64,000 nucleotides of DNA from Paenibacillus sp. FJAT-29882 (lineage in GTDB: Bacteria > Bacillota > Bacilli > Bacillales > DSM-1321), in assembly GCF_001510645.1 (NCBI RefSeq), contig NZ_LMVB01000001.1, positions 2,118,981 through 2,182,980 on the forward strand, read 5' to 3'. The notes beneath the pieces were generated by a model, which did no database searches, was not told the DNA's origin, and was given only the letters and a program-made list of their open reading frames with translations. Both the position numbers and the translations under genes were made by a program. The stretch's first letter is position 1. Each line of letters opens with the position of its first letter. Of the stretch, positions 6,864 to 15,836 are shown in pieces.

Positions 6864-8883
6864 CGCCCCTTAATGTCAAATTCATGTAATGCTCGTCATC
6901 TTCATAAAGATGCTTGACCTTTTCAACAAGCATATAATTATTTGTTACTAAATCCCCTAGACTTAAACGGACAGCTATTAAACTACCGCCACGTACACGC
7001 CAGTCTCCCAAAGCATTATTTATTGTAAGATTACGAGTTTTTTGATTAAGTAATGCTAGTAAGGCATTCGCTTTTACATTCCCATTCATGTTGTTATCGA
7101 TCTTTTCATAATGTTGCAGGACACCCCAGCTATTCATGTTAGCTCCATGCTGAGCGATATAAATTTCACGTACACCTTTTTCTTTATTTTCAAATGAAAG
7201 TTTGATTTTATTATAGGTTTGTTCGTCAATTGATGTGGAATAAGTAAAATTCTCTCCCGTTTCTTCATCAATCAGAAGATCCAATTTCATTTTGCTGATA
7301 CCTTTTAATGTTAGTTTTCCAAAATCATCATAAAGTACGTACATTCTCGACTTGGAAACAAGCGTATCATCCAAAGCACCTTGAATAATATCAAATAAAG
7401 TCTTGTTGTCCTCGATTTTAGAAGCAATCTTATACGCTGTATTTTCAAGGCTACCAACATTCAAACGGAAATCATTTGCAATCATACTTATCACTTCATC
7501 CGCACGCTTATTAGCATACACATACGTATCTTTGTTTTTAAAATATCTTAGCTGGTCATAGGCTGTCACTTGAATATGATGATCTTTATCTCTTTTTTTC
7601 GTGAAGACAAAGCCATAAAAGATTTTTATGCCATTAATTATCAAACGGACAGGGTCACCCTCTTGTACAGATATCCCATTGTCTTTAACGACGGTAAACT
7701 TTAATATACCTGGGGAACCCTTCCGTTCAGTTTCCCAAGTAATTTCATCTTTTAGCATAGGCAAAAAAATCTGAGATTTGCTTAGAATGATTAGTTCCAC
7801 CGTATCTTTTGTAACTGAACCAGAATAATTTAATAATAAATTATCTCGTTTTTGCATGGATTGCCCTGTCGTATAATTTACTGTACTAGTAATAGGTTTA
7901 TTTGCTGTTGTGGAAGTGCTAGATGAACTTGATGCGGTTCCTCCAGTTGCACCCGCTGATGCTGACGAACCACTTTCTATATACCTAATAACCGCACATA
8001 TTTTTGTAGTATTGTAGGAAATGCTGCCTTTAATAACACCTTTAGTTTTATTCGCAGCATGAATAATGCCGCCATCAGTATTAACGGCAGCAACATGAGT
8101 GATTTTATTCGATCTAGATGTACCACTATCTGTGTTATAAAAAATAATATCCCCTGATCTAACTCCTATACTACTTAAAATATTCGATGGGGATGGGAGA
8201 TTTTTTCCGACTTTGGTATAACTGCTTGGATATAACAAAGAAAAACCTTTAGCATAGACCTCCTCACTTGAAGTCGTTACAGCTCTACCGTTATCCTTAT
8301 GCACAAGATTTACTCCTGCTGATTGAAAAGCACGGTAAATAAAACTGGAGCAGTCAAAGCTATTTGCCCCAAACCTATTCGCTTGGCTATAAGCCTTCCC
8401 TAATTGCTGGTTCATGTATTTTAATACTTGATCTATAATAGTTACCGATTTAACAGATGTTTTCGTTGCTGCTGTTGATGCTTTATTGTCATACTGATCC
8501 AATTTATATTTTTGTATGGTACTAATTAACTTAGATGTATAATTAGGATCTTCCGCATATCCGGCCTGATAAACATATCTACATGCCATTTTATAATCAG
8601 TACAATCTATAAGGTTCTTATACCGACTTTGCCTTAAAAATAGACCTGAATGATCAGATATGCTTTCTGACCATGAATTATACTTTCTATATCCATTGTA
8701 AGATTTCCCGTTATAAGTACCTTTCATCCCAAATAAATTATTCGCATTTTTAGCTAAATTACTACTACCAAACCCACTTTCAAGGCAAGCTTGAGCTAAA
8801 GTTAGACTTGCTAATATACCCGTCCTTTCCATATCAGCAACAACGATTGGAGCAATTGTATTAATAAAATTACTTGCGCTCAA
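6847..8883 (-). CDS. xkdQ: Tail hub protein XkdQ fused to two cell-wall hydrolase domains
   Basis: A 678-residue fusion. Residues 1-130 are a glucosaminidase/muramidase-like domain with the likely acid Glu35 (QACLESGFG) and the NLFGMKG segment. Residues about 145-305 are an NlpC/P60 peptidase with the catalytic Cys178 in FDCSSF and His263 in THVAAV. A Ser/Ala/Thr-rich linker (305-335) leads to the gp27-like XkdQ hub (340-678). In PBSX xkdQ encodes only the hub. Here both glycan and peptide cleavage appear to be built into the tail tip, presumably to open peptidoglycan locally at infection. Confidence 0.85.
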   Translation of the reverse strand: MSASNFINTIAPIVVADMERTGILASLTLAQACLESGFGSSNLAKNANNLFGMKGTYNGKSYNGYRKYNSWSESISDHSGLFLRQSRYKNLIDCTDYKMACRYVYQAGYAEDPNYTSKLISTIQKYKLDQYDNKASTAATKTSVKSVTIIDQVLKYMNQQLGKAYSQANRFGANSFDCSSFIYRAFQSAGVNLVHKDNGRAVTTSSEEVYAKGFSLLYPSSYTKVGKNLPSPSNILSSIGVRSGDIIFYNTDSGTSRSNKITHVAAVNTDGGIIHAANKTKGVIKGSISYNTTKICAVIRYIESGSSASAGATGGTASSSSSTSTTANKPITSTVNYTTGQSMQKRDNLLLNYSGSVTKDTVELIILSKSQIFLPMLKDEITWETERKGSPGILKFTVVKDNGISVQEGDPVRLIINGIKIFYGFVFTKKRDKDHHIQVTAYDQLRYFKNKDTYVYANKRADEVISMIANDFRLNVGSLENTAYKIASKIEDNKTLFDIIQGALDDTLVSKSRMYVLYDDFGKLTLKGISKMKLDLLIDEETGENFTYSTSIDEQTYNKIKLSFENKEKGVREIYIAQHGANMNSWGVLQHYEKIDNNMNGNVKANALLALLNQKTRNLTINNALGDWRVRGGSLIAVRLSLGDLVTNNYMLVEKVKHLYEDDEHYMNLTLRGGEFIA

Positions 8884-8898
8884 TTCGTCACCTCATTT

Positions 8899-9564
8899 CT
8901 AACTTAACTTTATAATCTGTCCGGGATATATTTTGCTTGGGTCACTTATTTTATTTAATTTTGCTATCTCTTTATATTTATTGCCATCACCTAGATACTT
9001 TTTGCAGATATTAAATAAAGAATCGCCTTTTTGGACTTTATAAGTCTTAACAGTAGGCTTATTTGTAGTAGGCCTGTTAGTAGTGGTGGAACTGACAGCT
9101 TTACTAGTTGTTGTAGCTGCTTTTTTAATAACAAACTTTTTGGTGGAATAAGGTTTGAATTGTTTGAGATTAAACGAAATGATCAGGTCCATACCTTCTT
9201 CTGCATCTTCGTCAATGCTGTAATCTTCAAGAGATACAGTTAGATTCGTATCGAATAAATGCTTGCCACCAGGTGAAGTTCTTGTAACTATAAATTGAAA
9301 CGGCTTTTGACTTAGTTTTAATTTCTCGATAATCCCTAAATAATAAGCAGCATCTTTGAATCCATCCTTATAGATTGCGAATGGATAACGTACTTGCGGA
9401 ATCATTGCTTTGAATTCAACATCGGTTAATCCAGCTGATTTCAAAATATTAACCTCACCATGATTGATGAGGTTAATCGTTTTGTTCTGATTATTAATAT
9501 TAGTAGTGATTCGTGATGGGGTAACAGGCAACGGGACCTTATCTAAATACACAACATATGGCAT
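8899..9564 (-). CDS. xkdP: Tail hub/LysM protein XkdP-like
   Basis: A 221-residue protein. The N-terminal domain (YVVYLDKVPLPVTPSRIT) is the conserved XkdP baseplate-hub region; after a Thr-rich linker (about 150-170) the last 48 residues are a LysM domain, KTYKVQKGDSLFNICKKYLG to PGQIIKLS. LysM binds peptidoglycan N-acetylglucosamine. It lies between the tape measure and XkdQ, as in PBSX, and overlaps the tape-measure stop by one base. Confidence 0.85.
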   Translation of the reverse strand: MPYVVYLDKVPLPVTPSRITTNINNQNKTINLINHGEVNILKSAGLTDVEFKAMIPQVRYPFAIYKDGFKDAAYYLGIIEKLKLSQKPFQFIVTRTSPGGKHLFDTNLTVSLEDYSIDEDAEEGMDLIISFNLKQFKPYSTKKFVIKKAATTTSKAVSSTTTNRPTTNKPTVKTYKVQKGDSLFNICKKYLGDGNKYKEIAKLNKISDPSKIYPGQIIKLS

Positions 9565-11795
9565 TAAATATGATCTCCTTCCGCAGCGATGCTCATTTTT
9601 TCATAAATTGTTTGTTCTAAATGGGCAACTACGCCATCAAGGTCTAATTCGCTGTTAATATTGTTTTGCATACCACTCATATCAACCTTGATCTCAGCTG
9701 TGGTAAAACGGTTTACAACTTCTTGTTCTGCCAAGTCACGTAGGTATTTAAGGTCCTCTTCTGTCGCTTCCATAGATTTTGCCATTTTAGCAGTATTAGC
9801 CGCTGTTTTAGCGCCATCTTTCCCCACTTTATCCAGCTTGTCGGCAACAGGTGAATTTGCTCCACTCACTCCTGCAACCTTACCCATTAAGTCCTCAAAA
9901 GTACTGCCAATATCAAGCGCACCGCTTAATTTATCCGCAACACCTGACCCCCAATTGTAACCAGTATTATAGGCATTACCAATACTCTTCATACTCATTT
10001 TTGGAGCTTCCCAGTAACCAGATGGAGCATCTCCGACCCAATTATTAATGCCGTTTTTCAAATGTGATAGATTACTAGTGATGGATGATTGGTATGATAT
10101 TGTGGTCCCTTTCCCTATGTTTAGAAAATCCTTAATCGAGTCTGGTAAAATACTAGTAAAAGCGTTCCACGCTTTAATGGCAATATTCACTGCAGCAATA
10201 ATCGCATTTACAAAATTTGTTGCAAATGTATCCCATCCGTTTGTCATGGAAATTGCCATATCAAGAACATTGGTTGTAAAGTTAGCAAACAATCTTTTTG
10301 CAGAATAAATCGGATGATTCCACACGTTCACGAAAAATTCAGCAATAGAGGCAAACAAGTTCCACCAAAATGCTACTTGATTGTAAATTGTTGCTCCCAA
10401 GGCAGTGAAATACCCTGCTATCATTCCTGTTGCCGAGTAGGATGTTCCTGCAAATTTATTTATAGCTGCTACTGCAAGGTAAATTACAGCGATAATAGCA
10501 ATAATCCCAATAATAATCCATGTAATAGGACAAGCATATAACGCTGCGTTCAACCCATACTGTGCAGCAGTTTGCATAAATGTTGCTCCAGTAGCCATCA
10601 TTGCCGCTGCTGCTTGACCAGCAGTTCTTATAGCTAAAATAGAATTCCATACTGCAACACCGATTAACGCAGCCTTATGTGCAATTAATACGCCCGTGTA
10701 TACTCCTAAAACAGAAATAAGCCCCCATACAATAGGTGCAATTAACGACCAATTATCATACATAAATCCACCAATTGTCATAATTACAGAAAGTACTAAA
10801 GTAGCCACATCCGCAAACATATATAAGGAGTTTGTTATACCATTTATGAAACCATGGAATTTATCGCTGTTTGCTATGTCATTGATCTGCTGTAAGACAG
10901 ACTGAAAAGCCCATAATGCATTATTCTGAAAACTAGTCCATATTTGTTCAAAAGTAAGAGGCATTGAGTTGAACTTATCATTTATTTCGTCAGTGGCAGC
11001 AAACATCGCTTTCTTCACAATGTCAGCAGTAATTTGTCCTTCTCCAGCCATTTCTCTAATCTTACCAATCGGAACTTCTAAGTAATCAGCAATGGTATGA
11101 ATGATATTTGGAGCGTGCTCAAAAATACTGTTAAGTTCCTGACCTCTTAAAACTCCACCACCAAGGGCCTGAGTCAGTTGGATTGTGGCGTTTTTCATAC
11201 CATCAGCACTTGTACCAGCGATACCAAATTGCTTGTTAAGTAACTCACCAAACATTACAACTTCACTATTAGATGAAAATGCATCTCCCGCATTCATCGC
11301 TAATTTCCCAACCAAATCAGCAGTATCTGAATACACTCCATAAGATCGTTGAGCAGAGTCGAAAATCATTCTTTGTAATTCAGCAGTAGTTTGTAATCCA
11401 TCATTAACCATTTCTAGACGGGCAGTTGTGTTAGTTAACTCATCAGATAGTGCGATAACATTACCACCAGCCTGAAATGAAAGATAAGTCGCAGCAACTG
11501 CTGCTAATTTGGACAAGAGACCATTTGCAGCAGATGTACCGTCCCTTATATTATTATTGAAGCGTTGCTGTTGTTGATCTGCTTCACGGATTTCGCTTTC
11601 AATTCGATCAAAAGCTGATTCTGCTCTTTGTAATTCTTGCCTTGCCGCCTGAATACTTGCTGTATCAATCGCATTACTTGATGCCCTTTGTAGACTCTCA
11701 AACGAACTCAATACTATATTCATCGCATTATTCATAGACTTAAAAGCCGGGGACATACCATCATATATTTGAATTGCAGTCCTTATAGTAGCCAA
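9564..11795 (-). CDS. xkdO: Tail tape measure protein (XkdO-like)
   Basis: A 743-residue protein with an N-terminal coiled coil (residues 1-80), the conserved tape-measure region (about 120-270, including LTNTTARLEMVNDGLQ and QLTQALGGGVLRGQELNSIF), then a hydrophobic block with several membrane-like helices (about 310-450) and a helical C-terminus. Its length sets the tail length. It is much shorter than PBSX XkdO (over 1300 residues), so a shorter contractile tail is expected. Confidence 0.85.
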   Translation of the reverse strand: MATIRTAIQIYDGMSPAFKSMNNAMNIVLSSFESLQRASSNAIDTASIQAARQELQRAESAFDRIESEIREADQQQQRFNNNIRDGTSAANGLLSKLAAVAATYLSFQAGGNVIALSDELTNTTARLEMVNDGLQTTAELQRMIFDSAQRSYGVYSDTADLVGKLAMNAGDAFSSNSEVVMFGELLNKQFGIAGTSADGMKNATIQLTQALGGGVLRGQELNSIFEHAPNIIHTIADYLEVPIGKIREMAGEGQITADIVKKAMFAATDEINDKFNSMPLTFEQIWTSFQNNALWAFQSVLQQINDIANSDKFHGFINGITNSLYMFADVATLVLSVIMTIGGFMYDNWSLIAPIVWGLISVLGVYTGVLIAHKAALIGVAVWNSILAIRTAGQAAAAMMATGATFMQTAAQYGLNAALYACPITWIIIGIIAIIAVIYLAVAAINKFAGTSYSATGMIAGYFTALGATIYNQVAFWWNLFASIAEFFVNVWNHPIYSAKRLFANFTTNVLDMAISMTNGWDTFATNFVNAIIAAVNIAIKAWNAFTSILPDSIKDFLNIGKGTTISYQSSITSNLSHLKNGINNWVGDAPSGYWEAPKMSMKSIGNAYNTGYNWGSGVADKLSGALDIGSTFEDLMGKVAGVSGANSPVADKLDKVGKDGAKTAANTAKMAKSMEATEEDLKYLRDLAEQEVVNRFTTAEIKVDMSGMQNNINSELDLDGVVAHLEQTIYEKMSIAAEGDHI

Positions 11796-11814
11796 TTAAA
11801 CCACCTACTTAAAT

Positions 11815-11841
11815 TAAAAAAACGCAACATTAAGTCGCGTT
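11815..11841 (-). terminator. Rho-independent terminator inside tail operon
   Basis: Minus strand: AAACGCGAC/GTTGCGTTTTTTT hairpin overlapping the end of the 129-residue gene, upstream of the tape measure. It may lower readthrough into the distal tail genes. Confidence 0.55.
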
Positions 11842-12219
11842 TAAATGTTTTTTAATATACAAAACCCATCTGTCTATTCCGTCTAAATAATCTTGAAGTG
11901 TACCTTCCAAAGTTTCATATTCATATAAATCTATTAATATTTGCATCCATGTTTTTCTTCCTTGCAACTTCACTTTCCCGATAGGATAAGTAATATAATT
12001 CACATCAATTGCTTTATTACTCATTCTTCTTAACGTCAAATTCTTTGTTTCGCCATTTTGAGAAAGCCTTAGTATTAAATGATGAATAAATTGCTTTTCT
12101 TCTTCAGAGATCTCACAATATTTACTTTCCCTTAATTCTCTTGTAACCATATCATAGATGTCCAAATTAACTCCGATATGCTTAACTTTAGCTTTCTTAG
12201 AAAATAACTTAAACAACAT
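11830..12219 (-). CDS. Hypothetical phage protein
   Basis: A 129-residue soluble protein, basic at its N-terminus (MLFKLFSKKAKVKH), with helices in the C-terminal half (WMQILIDLYEYETLEGTLQDYLDGIDRWVLYI). It lies between the tail chaperone and the tape measure, with two bases separating it from the preceding gene, and ends in a terminator. It is not part of the canonical PBSX set, so it is probably an accessory insertion. No family is recognised. Confidence 0.55.
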   Translation of the reverse strand: MLFKLFSKKAKVKHIGVNLDIYDMVTRELRESKYCEISEEEKQFIHHLILRLSQNGETKNLTLRRMSNKAIDVNYITYPIGKVKLQGRKTWMQILIDLYEYETLEGTLQDYLDGIDRWVLYIKKHLNAT

Positions 12220-12221
12220 AA

Positions 12222-12563
12222 TCAGAACAGCCTTTGGATTAAAGCTTTGTATAATTTCTCATCAATCTCTATAAGACTTTTGTTTCCATCATTAAATTCA
12301 ATTGCAATGACATGAGTTCCTTTTGTTTTAGCTGTTAAGCCTGCTAATAATCCAACAGGTCCCAATAAAGCACCACCTACTAACCCTCTCGCAATTCCAC
12401 TAGTTGCACTCTTTCGATGATCCTCTGTAATAACTTCGTAATTGGCTACATTTTCTTTCGTCAATTCAATTGGAGTGCTCGGTGTAGCATAAATACCAGG
12501 AGTTACAAATCCCATTACCATACTACCCTCATATTCTCCAGCAATAACTTTATTTCGTGCCAT
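12222..12563 (-). CDS. Hypothetical phage protein with glycine-rich hydrophobic loop
   Basis: A 113-residue protein: an N-terminal beta-rich part (MARNKVIAGEYEGSMVMGF), a glycine-rich hydrophobic centre (GLVGGALLGPVGLLAGL) that could insert in a membrane, and a C-terminal beta-hairpin plus helix (VIAIEFNDGNKSLIEIDEKL). Good GGAGGGG ribosome binding site. It pairs with the following gene as an accessory couple between chaperone and tape measure. No known function. Confidence 0.55.
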   Translation of the reverse strand: MARNKVIAGEYEGSMVMGFVTPGIYATPSTPIELTKENVANYEVITEDHRKSATSGIARGLVGGALLGPVGLLAGLTAKTKGTHVIAIEFNDGNKSLIEIDEKLYKALIQRLF

Positions 12564-12614
12564 GTTTAACCCCTCCTATTCCATAAGTATACAAAAAAGG
12601 GAGGGATCATTCTA

Positions 12615-12812
12615 TCACTTCCGACCACGTCGCTTTGCTTTACTCTTCTTTTCTTCAGCCTTTTCGTTTTCAATCTTAATTTGAACAGACGCAATAACCA
12701 TTGCTTTCTCAAACTTAGGCAGATTCAAGAACTCTGACGGCCATTTATGAAGCTTATGAAGGCAGTAATACGCGACATTCGCTTCATAATCGCCGTCATT
12801 GATTAGTTTTTT
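12615..12812 (-). CDS. -1 frameshift extension of the tail assembly chaperone
   Basis: After the AAAAAAC heptamer a -1 shift continues the XkdN reading frame for about 64 codons (KLINDGDYEANVAYYCLHKL, ending KSKAKRRGRK) to a TGA at 12615-12617. There is no separate start codon with a ribosome binding site at its beginning. This is the gpG/gpGT arrangement of tailed phages, in which a small share of ribosomes make a long chaperone that bridges tube and tape measure. Confidence 0.75.
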   Translation of the reverse strand, partial: KKLINDGDYEANVAYYCLHKLHKWPSEFLNLPKFEKAMVIASVQIKIENEKAEEKKSKAKRRGRK

Positions 12813-13228
12813 GCTTCTTCTACCGCATCTTCCATAGTGATTTCAAAACCATTTACTTCCTGAACCTTCGTTAAATAATCGGCATATTCACCAGGATTGA
12901 GCATTTTCTTTAGCATAGAATCATCACCCATCACCCCATAACTGTTTTGGAGTTCAGCGTCGTTTAGATTTGGGAATACAGTACACTTGGCTGCCAGTTT
13001 CCCTAGATATTTCGGATAATCAGTTTCCGGAACAAACTGATTTTTCTTTCCTGGCACTGGTACGCGTCGAGTGCAAGACTTTCTCAATGCCTCATCTTCT
13101 TCCGATGTAATAGCACAGATTTCCCACTCGATTGGCTTGCCATCCTCTACAAATCGTTTAGATGCAACGTACTTTTCATTTTCAACCTTCAATGCGTTTT
13201 GACTCAAAAATGCGCTTAAATTACTCAT
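12803..13228 (-). CDS. xkdN: Tail assembly chaperone XkdN-like
   Basis: A 141-residue protein from the ATG at 13228 (AGGAGG upstream; the longer frame to 13267 has no site). The sequence MSNLSAFLSQNALKVENEKYVASKRF and the long helical C-terminus match XkdN. It lies between the tail tube and tape measure. Its frame ends two codons after an AAAAAAC slippery site with a TAA, so it is the short gpG-like product. Confidence 0.8.
   Translation of the reverse strand: MSNLSAFLSQNALKVENEKYVASKRFVEDGKPIEWEICAITSEEDEALRKSCTRRVPVPGKKNQFVPETDYPKYLGKLAAKCTVFPNLNDAELQNSYGVMGDDSMLKKMLNPGEYADYLTKVQEVNGFEITMEDAVEEAKN
12806..12812 (-). promoter_or_regulatory. Programmed -1 ribosomal frameshift site (A AAA AAC)
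   Basis: Read on the minus strand in the xkdN frame the last codons are GCA AAA AAC TAA, so the heptamer is in the canonical X XXY YYZ phase. The -1 frame stays open for about 64 further codons with phage-like sequence. Confidence 0.8.
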
Positions 13229-13305
13229 AAATAAATTCCTCCTAAATTGTAATAGGTATTTTCTCACTTCTTGTCGAAATAGGACTATAGAAGGAGGTGG
13301 TAATT

Positions 13306-13623
13306 ATGAAAATTAAAGGAATGAAGGAACTTCAAAAACAACTTAAGAATATGGAACGTGGCGCTAAAGAACTTCAAAAAACAAAAAGTGCTTCCTTTGA
13401 TGAATTATTTATTCAATCGTTCATGAGAAAAAACACCCAGTTCAATTCATTTGATGAGTTTTTAACAGCTGGTAATTTTATTGTTGAAACTCAAGAAGAT
13501 TTTGAAGCTATTCCAGATGAGGACATGGATCAACATGTTGCCAAAACGACTACCTTTAAAGATTGGCAAACCATGCTCGATACTGCCGCAAGTGAATATG
13601 CTTTAAGAAAACTAGGTTTTTAA
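13306..13623 (+). CDS. Accessory phage protein on the opposite strand within the tail operon
   Basis: A 105-residue protein starting at the ATG at 13306, with GGAGGTGG just upstream. The sequence MKIKGMKELQKQLKNMERGAKEL, FDELFIQSFMRKNTQFNSFDEF and SEYALRKLGF belongs to a small acidic/helical protein type frequently found as a reversed gene in Bacillus prophages. It is transcribed against the tail genes, so it can be expressed in the lysogen. A TTGTCGAA box stands 26 bases upstream. Function unknown. Confidence 0.65.
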   Translation: MKIKGMKELQKQLKNMERGAKELQKTKSASFDELFIQSFMRKNTQFNSFDEFLTAGNFIVETQEDFEAIPDEDMDQHVAKTTTFKDWQTMLDTAASEYALRKLGF

Positions 13624-13760
13624 TTTATTTTCGATTCTATATCTAACTCGAAGCCATCAATTTGTTGAAGAATTTCTTGAAGTTGTTCAGAGAGAGTTGC
13701 AGCTCTCTCTAACAATTTCTGTAACTCCTCTATATTCTTTATTCGGATTTTCGCCTTCAA
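13620..13760 (-). CDS. Small coiled-coil phage protein (46 aa)
   Basis: A TTG at 13760 preceded by GGGGTGG opens a 46-residue frame (MKAKIRIKNIEELQKLL, LSEQLQEILQQIDGFELDI) with clean heptads. It overlaps the last bases of the convergent plus-strand gene and follows the tail tube gene. Coding is supported by the ribosome binding site and amphipathic pattern; the role is unknown. Confidence 0.6.
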   Translation of the reverse strand: MKAKIRIKNIEELQKLLERAATLSEQLQEILQQIDGFELDIESKIN

Positions 13761-13806
13761 AGATATCCACCCCATTCAAAATAAAGCTTTTTTTAATAAG
13801 AGAGTT

Positions 13807-14322
13807 TTATTGCATACCTGCTAACATTTTGAACTTTTCTGGAATTTCAAAGTCATCAAAGGTAAAATCCATATCCTCATCCAAGTATTCTGCATCAGCA
13901 TCGAATTTAGCAAGGATGCCGCCATCGATATTACAATCTTTTAGAATGACAGTTTGACGACCAACGGAAGACGTTGGGTCCTCATTAGTGATTTGGATAT
14001 CAAAATAAATATCCTCACCAGTCTTTTTATATCGATACAACAATTCACGAAAAATCGAAGTGTTATAGTGGAATGTCGCAGATCCACTACCTGTCCACCC
14101 AGTTGATTTGTTACCTCGCCCTGTACGACCGAGGATAGGAACCTCACTTTTTTGTTTTTCGACTGATGCCTCTAGATTGATAGCTTGCATAAAGTTATAA
14201 CGATTGCCGTTTAGCGTGACAAAACATTCAGCAAGTGAAGCGCTGACAGCATCTTTGGCGTTCATTGATTGAGCAAAATGTTGTAAATCCAATCGTAAAA
14301 GATCTATTTTCTTATCATTCAT
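13807..14322 (-). CDS. xkdM: Tail tube protein (XkdM-like)
   Basis: A 171-residue protein from the ATG at 14322 (AAAGGGG eight bases upstream). Segments AKDAVSASLAECFVTLNGNRYNF and GRTGRGNKSTGWTGSGSATFHY are characteristic of the XkdM/phage tail-tube family, which forms the inner tube of contractile tails. It directly follows the sheath gene, the usual order. Confidence 0.9.
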   Translation of the reverse strand: MNDKKIDLLRLDLQHFAQSMNAKDAVSASLAECFVTLNGNRYNFMQAINLEASVEKQKSEVPILGRTGRGNKSTGWTGSGSATFHYNTSIFRELLYRYKKTGEDIYFDIQITNEDPTSSVGRQTVILKDCNIDGGILAKFDADAEYLDEDMDFTFDDFEIPEKFKMLAGMQ

Positions 14323-14339
14323 ACTTACAGCCCCTTTCA

Positions 14340-15650
14340 TTATTTTACTGATACTGTCATATATAATTGGGCCATCGCGTTTGTAACCGTCACAGCATCA
14401 CTAACAACAACTGATTTCTTTGAATCACCTTGTTCAACAGTAACTAGGTCTGCATTAAAATCTTCAATTGCTTGAATTTGCTCTAGCTCTTGATGATGTT
14501 TGACGATATCATTCCAAAAGCCAATACGGCCAGATGGATTGTTTTGAATCTTACCGAGATAACGAGTATTAAACAGTACAGCAATATCATTAGCGATTTG
14601 ATCTAGCACCCTAATTGTTTGGTTATATTTGAAATCATCATTTTTTTCTTGAGTAAACGATACGAATGTATTGATATCTTCTAGCACTCGCACTTCATCG
14701 CCCACACGGTGGAAAATAAATTTACCTGCTTTCAAAGCATCTTGTAGTTGCATTTGCTTATAGTTCACATCTACTGTAAATTCACCGTCATACTTTTTAT
14801 TCGTATTCGATTTATTGACGGGACACCCTGCCTCGGCTCCAGTTACCCAATAAACTAAAGAGGATTCATTCACACCTGCATCCGTCACTTTATTTTCAAC
14901 AGAGATAATTCCTTCATAATCAGCCGAATTCACCTTATAAAGCACTGTTTGGAACTTAGCCCCTATATCTTCTCTTAAACGTTTAGTGAAGGCGGTATAC
15001 AATGCCTTGACTGCTTCTGTTGTAGTTAAGCAACCAAGCGTATGGAAGCTAAATGCTTCAATTTTATCTAAAAACGTTTGATGATCATCGCCTGTAATGG
15101 AACTCGCATTAGTTCCCCCTGTCAAAGGTACCCCTGCCGACACAGCTAAGGTTGCACCTGTTTTAAATTGAACAAAATCATTATTAATCAGTTTAGTTGC
15201 AGAAGAAACCGTCTGAATATCCACTTTCTTATTACCAAGCAAAGTGGATACATCGAAATCAGATGGATTATCAGCATTTTTTGTGATCACTATCTTTAAA
15301 TCATTTCCTCTAGTACCACTATATCTCGCTGAAGCAAAGGTATTTTGAGCTTTCACGCCCTTACCAAGGCGGAATAAATGTAGTGTTCTAGCATTCAAGA
15401 ACAACTCCCTAATCCCAATCAATTTTTCATGAGTGTAATCATATCCAAAAAGAGATTGAGAATCCTGTTGGAAAGCCTCGTGATGAACAGTAAAAACGGC
15501 TTCCTCTTCTCCCCAATCGAGTTCGAGGGCAAACGCTGCCACGCCACGATCAGATAGTGATGAGCTTGCTCTAGCTGCACTAACAAAGTTTATATATGAA
15601 CCTGGTAATACTTTGTTTTGACTAGTAAATGTACCTCCACCTAATGCCAT
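14340..15650 (-). CDS. xkdK: Contractile tail sheath protein (XkdK-like)
   Basis: A 436-residue protein with the family N-terminus GGGTFTSQNKVLPGSYINFV and the sheath segments RDRG-type SLSDRGVAAFALELDWG and NDLKIVITKNADNP, plus the C-terminal region NDIAVLFNTRYLGKIQNNPSGR typical of the subtilisin-like-fold sheath domain. It marks this phage as a myovirus. One base separates it from the preceding small gene. Confidence 0.92.
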   Translation of the reverse strand: MALGGGTFTSQNKVLPGSYINFVSAARASSSLSDRGVAAFALELDWGEEEAVFTVHHEAFQQDSQSLFGYDYTHEKLIGIRELFLNARTLHLFRLGKGVKAQNTFASARYSGTRGNDLKIVITKNADNPSDFDVSTLLGNKKVDIQTVSSATKLINNDFVQFKTGATLAVSAGVPLTGGTNASSITGDDHQTFLDKIEAFSFHTLGCLTTTEAVKALYTAFTKRLREDIGAKFQTVLYKVNSADYEGIISVENKVTDAGVNESSLVYWVTGAEAGCPVNKSNTNKKYDGEFTVDVNYKQMQLQDALKAGKFIFHRVGDEVRVLEDINTFVSFTQEKNDDFKYNQTIRVLDQIANDIAVLFNTRYLGKIQNNPSGRIGFWNDIVKHHQELEQIQAIEDFNADLVTVEQGDSKKSVVVSDAVTVTNAMAQLYMTVSVK

Positions 15651-15836
15651 TTAGTTCACCTTACCTTTCAAAAAGCCTTTTATTTCTGTTTCTACTTGTT
15701 TGAGGGTATACGTTTGATTATCTTTTAATAGAGCTTCTACAAGATCCTGCTGTACTCTATATTGATCTGATGCCAAAATCTGTTTTTTTGTAAAAACAGG
15801 TTCATCTTTACCTAAAGAATCTTTTTTCTTTGTCAC
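15651..15836 (-). CDS. Small phage protein before tail sheath
   Basis: A 61-residue lysine-rich protein (MTKKKDSLGKDEPVFTKKQIL, DNQTYTLKQVETEIKGFLKGK). Such short proteins are usual before the sheath gene in PBSX-like phages; their role is unknown. It overlaps the preceding gene by four bases and ends next to the sheath start, so it is clearly in the structural operon. Confidence 0.7.
   Translation of the reverse strand: MTKKKDSLGKDEPVFTKKQILASDQYRVQQDLVEALLKDNQTYTLKQVETEIKGFLKGKVN

Noticed and set aside
9661-10905. Several plus-strand ORFs opposite the tape measure
   Set aside because: They are antisense to a clear protein frame and lack ribosome binding sites.
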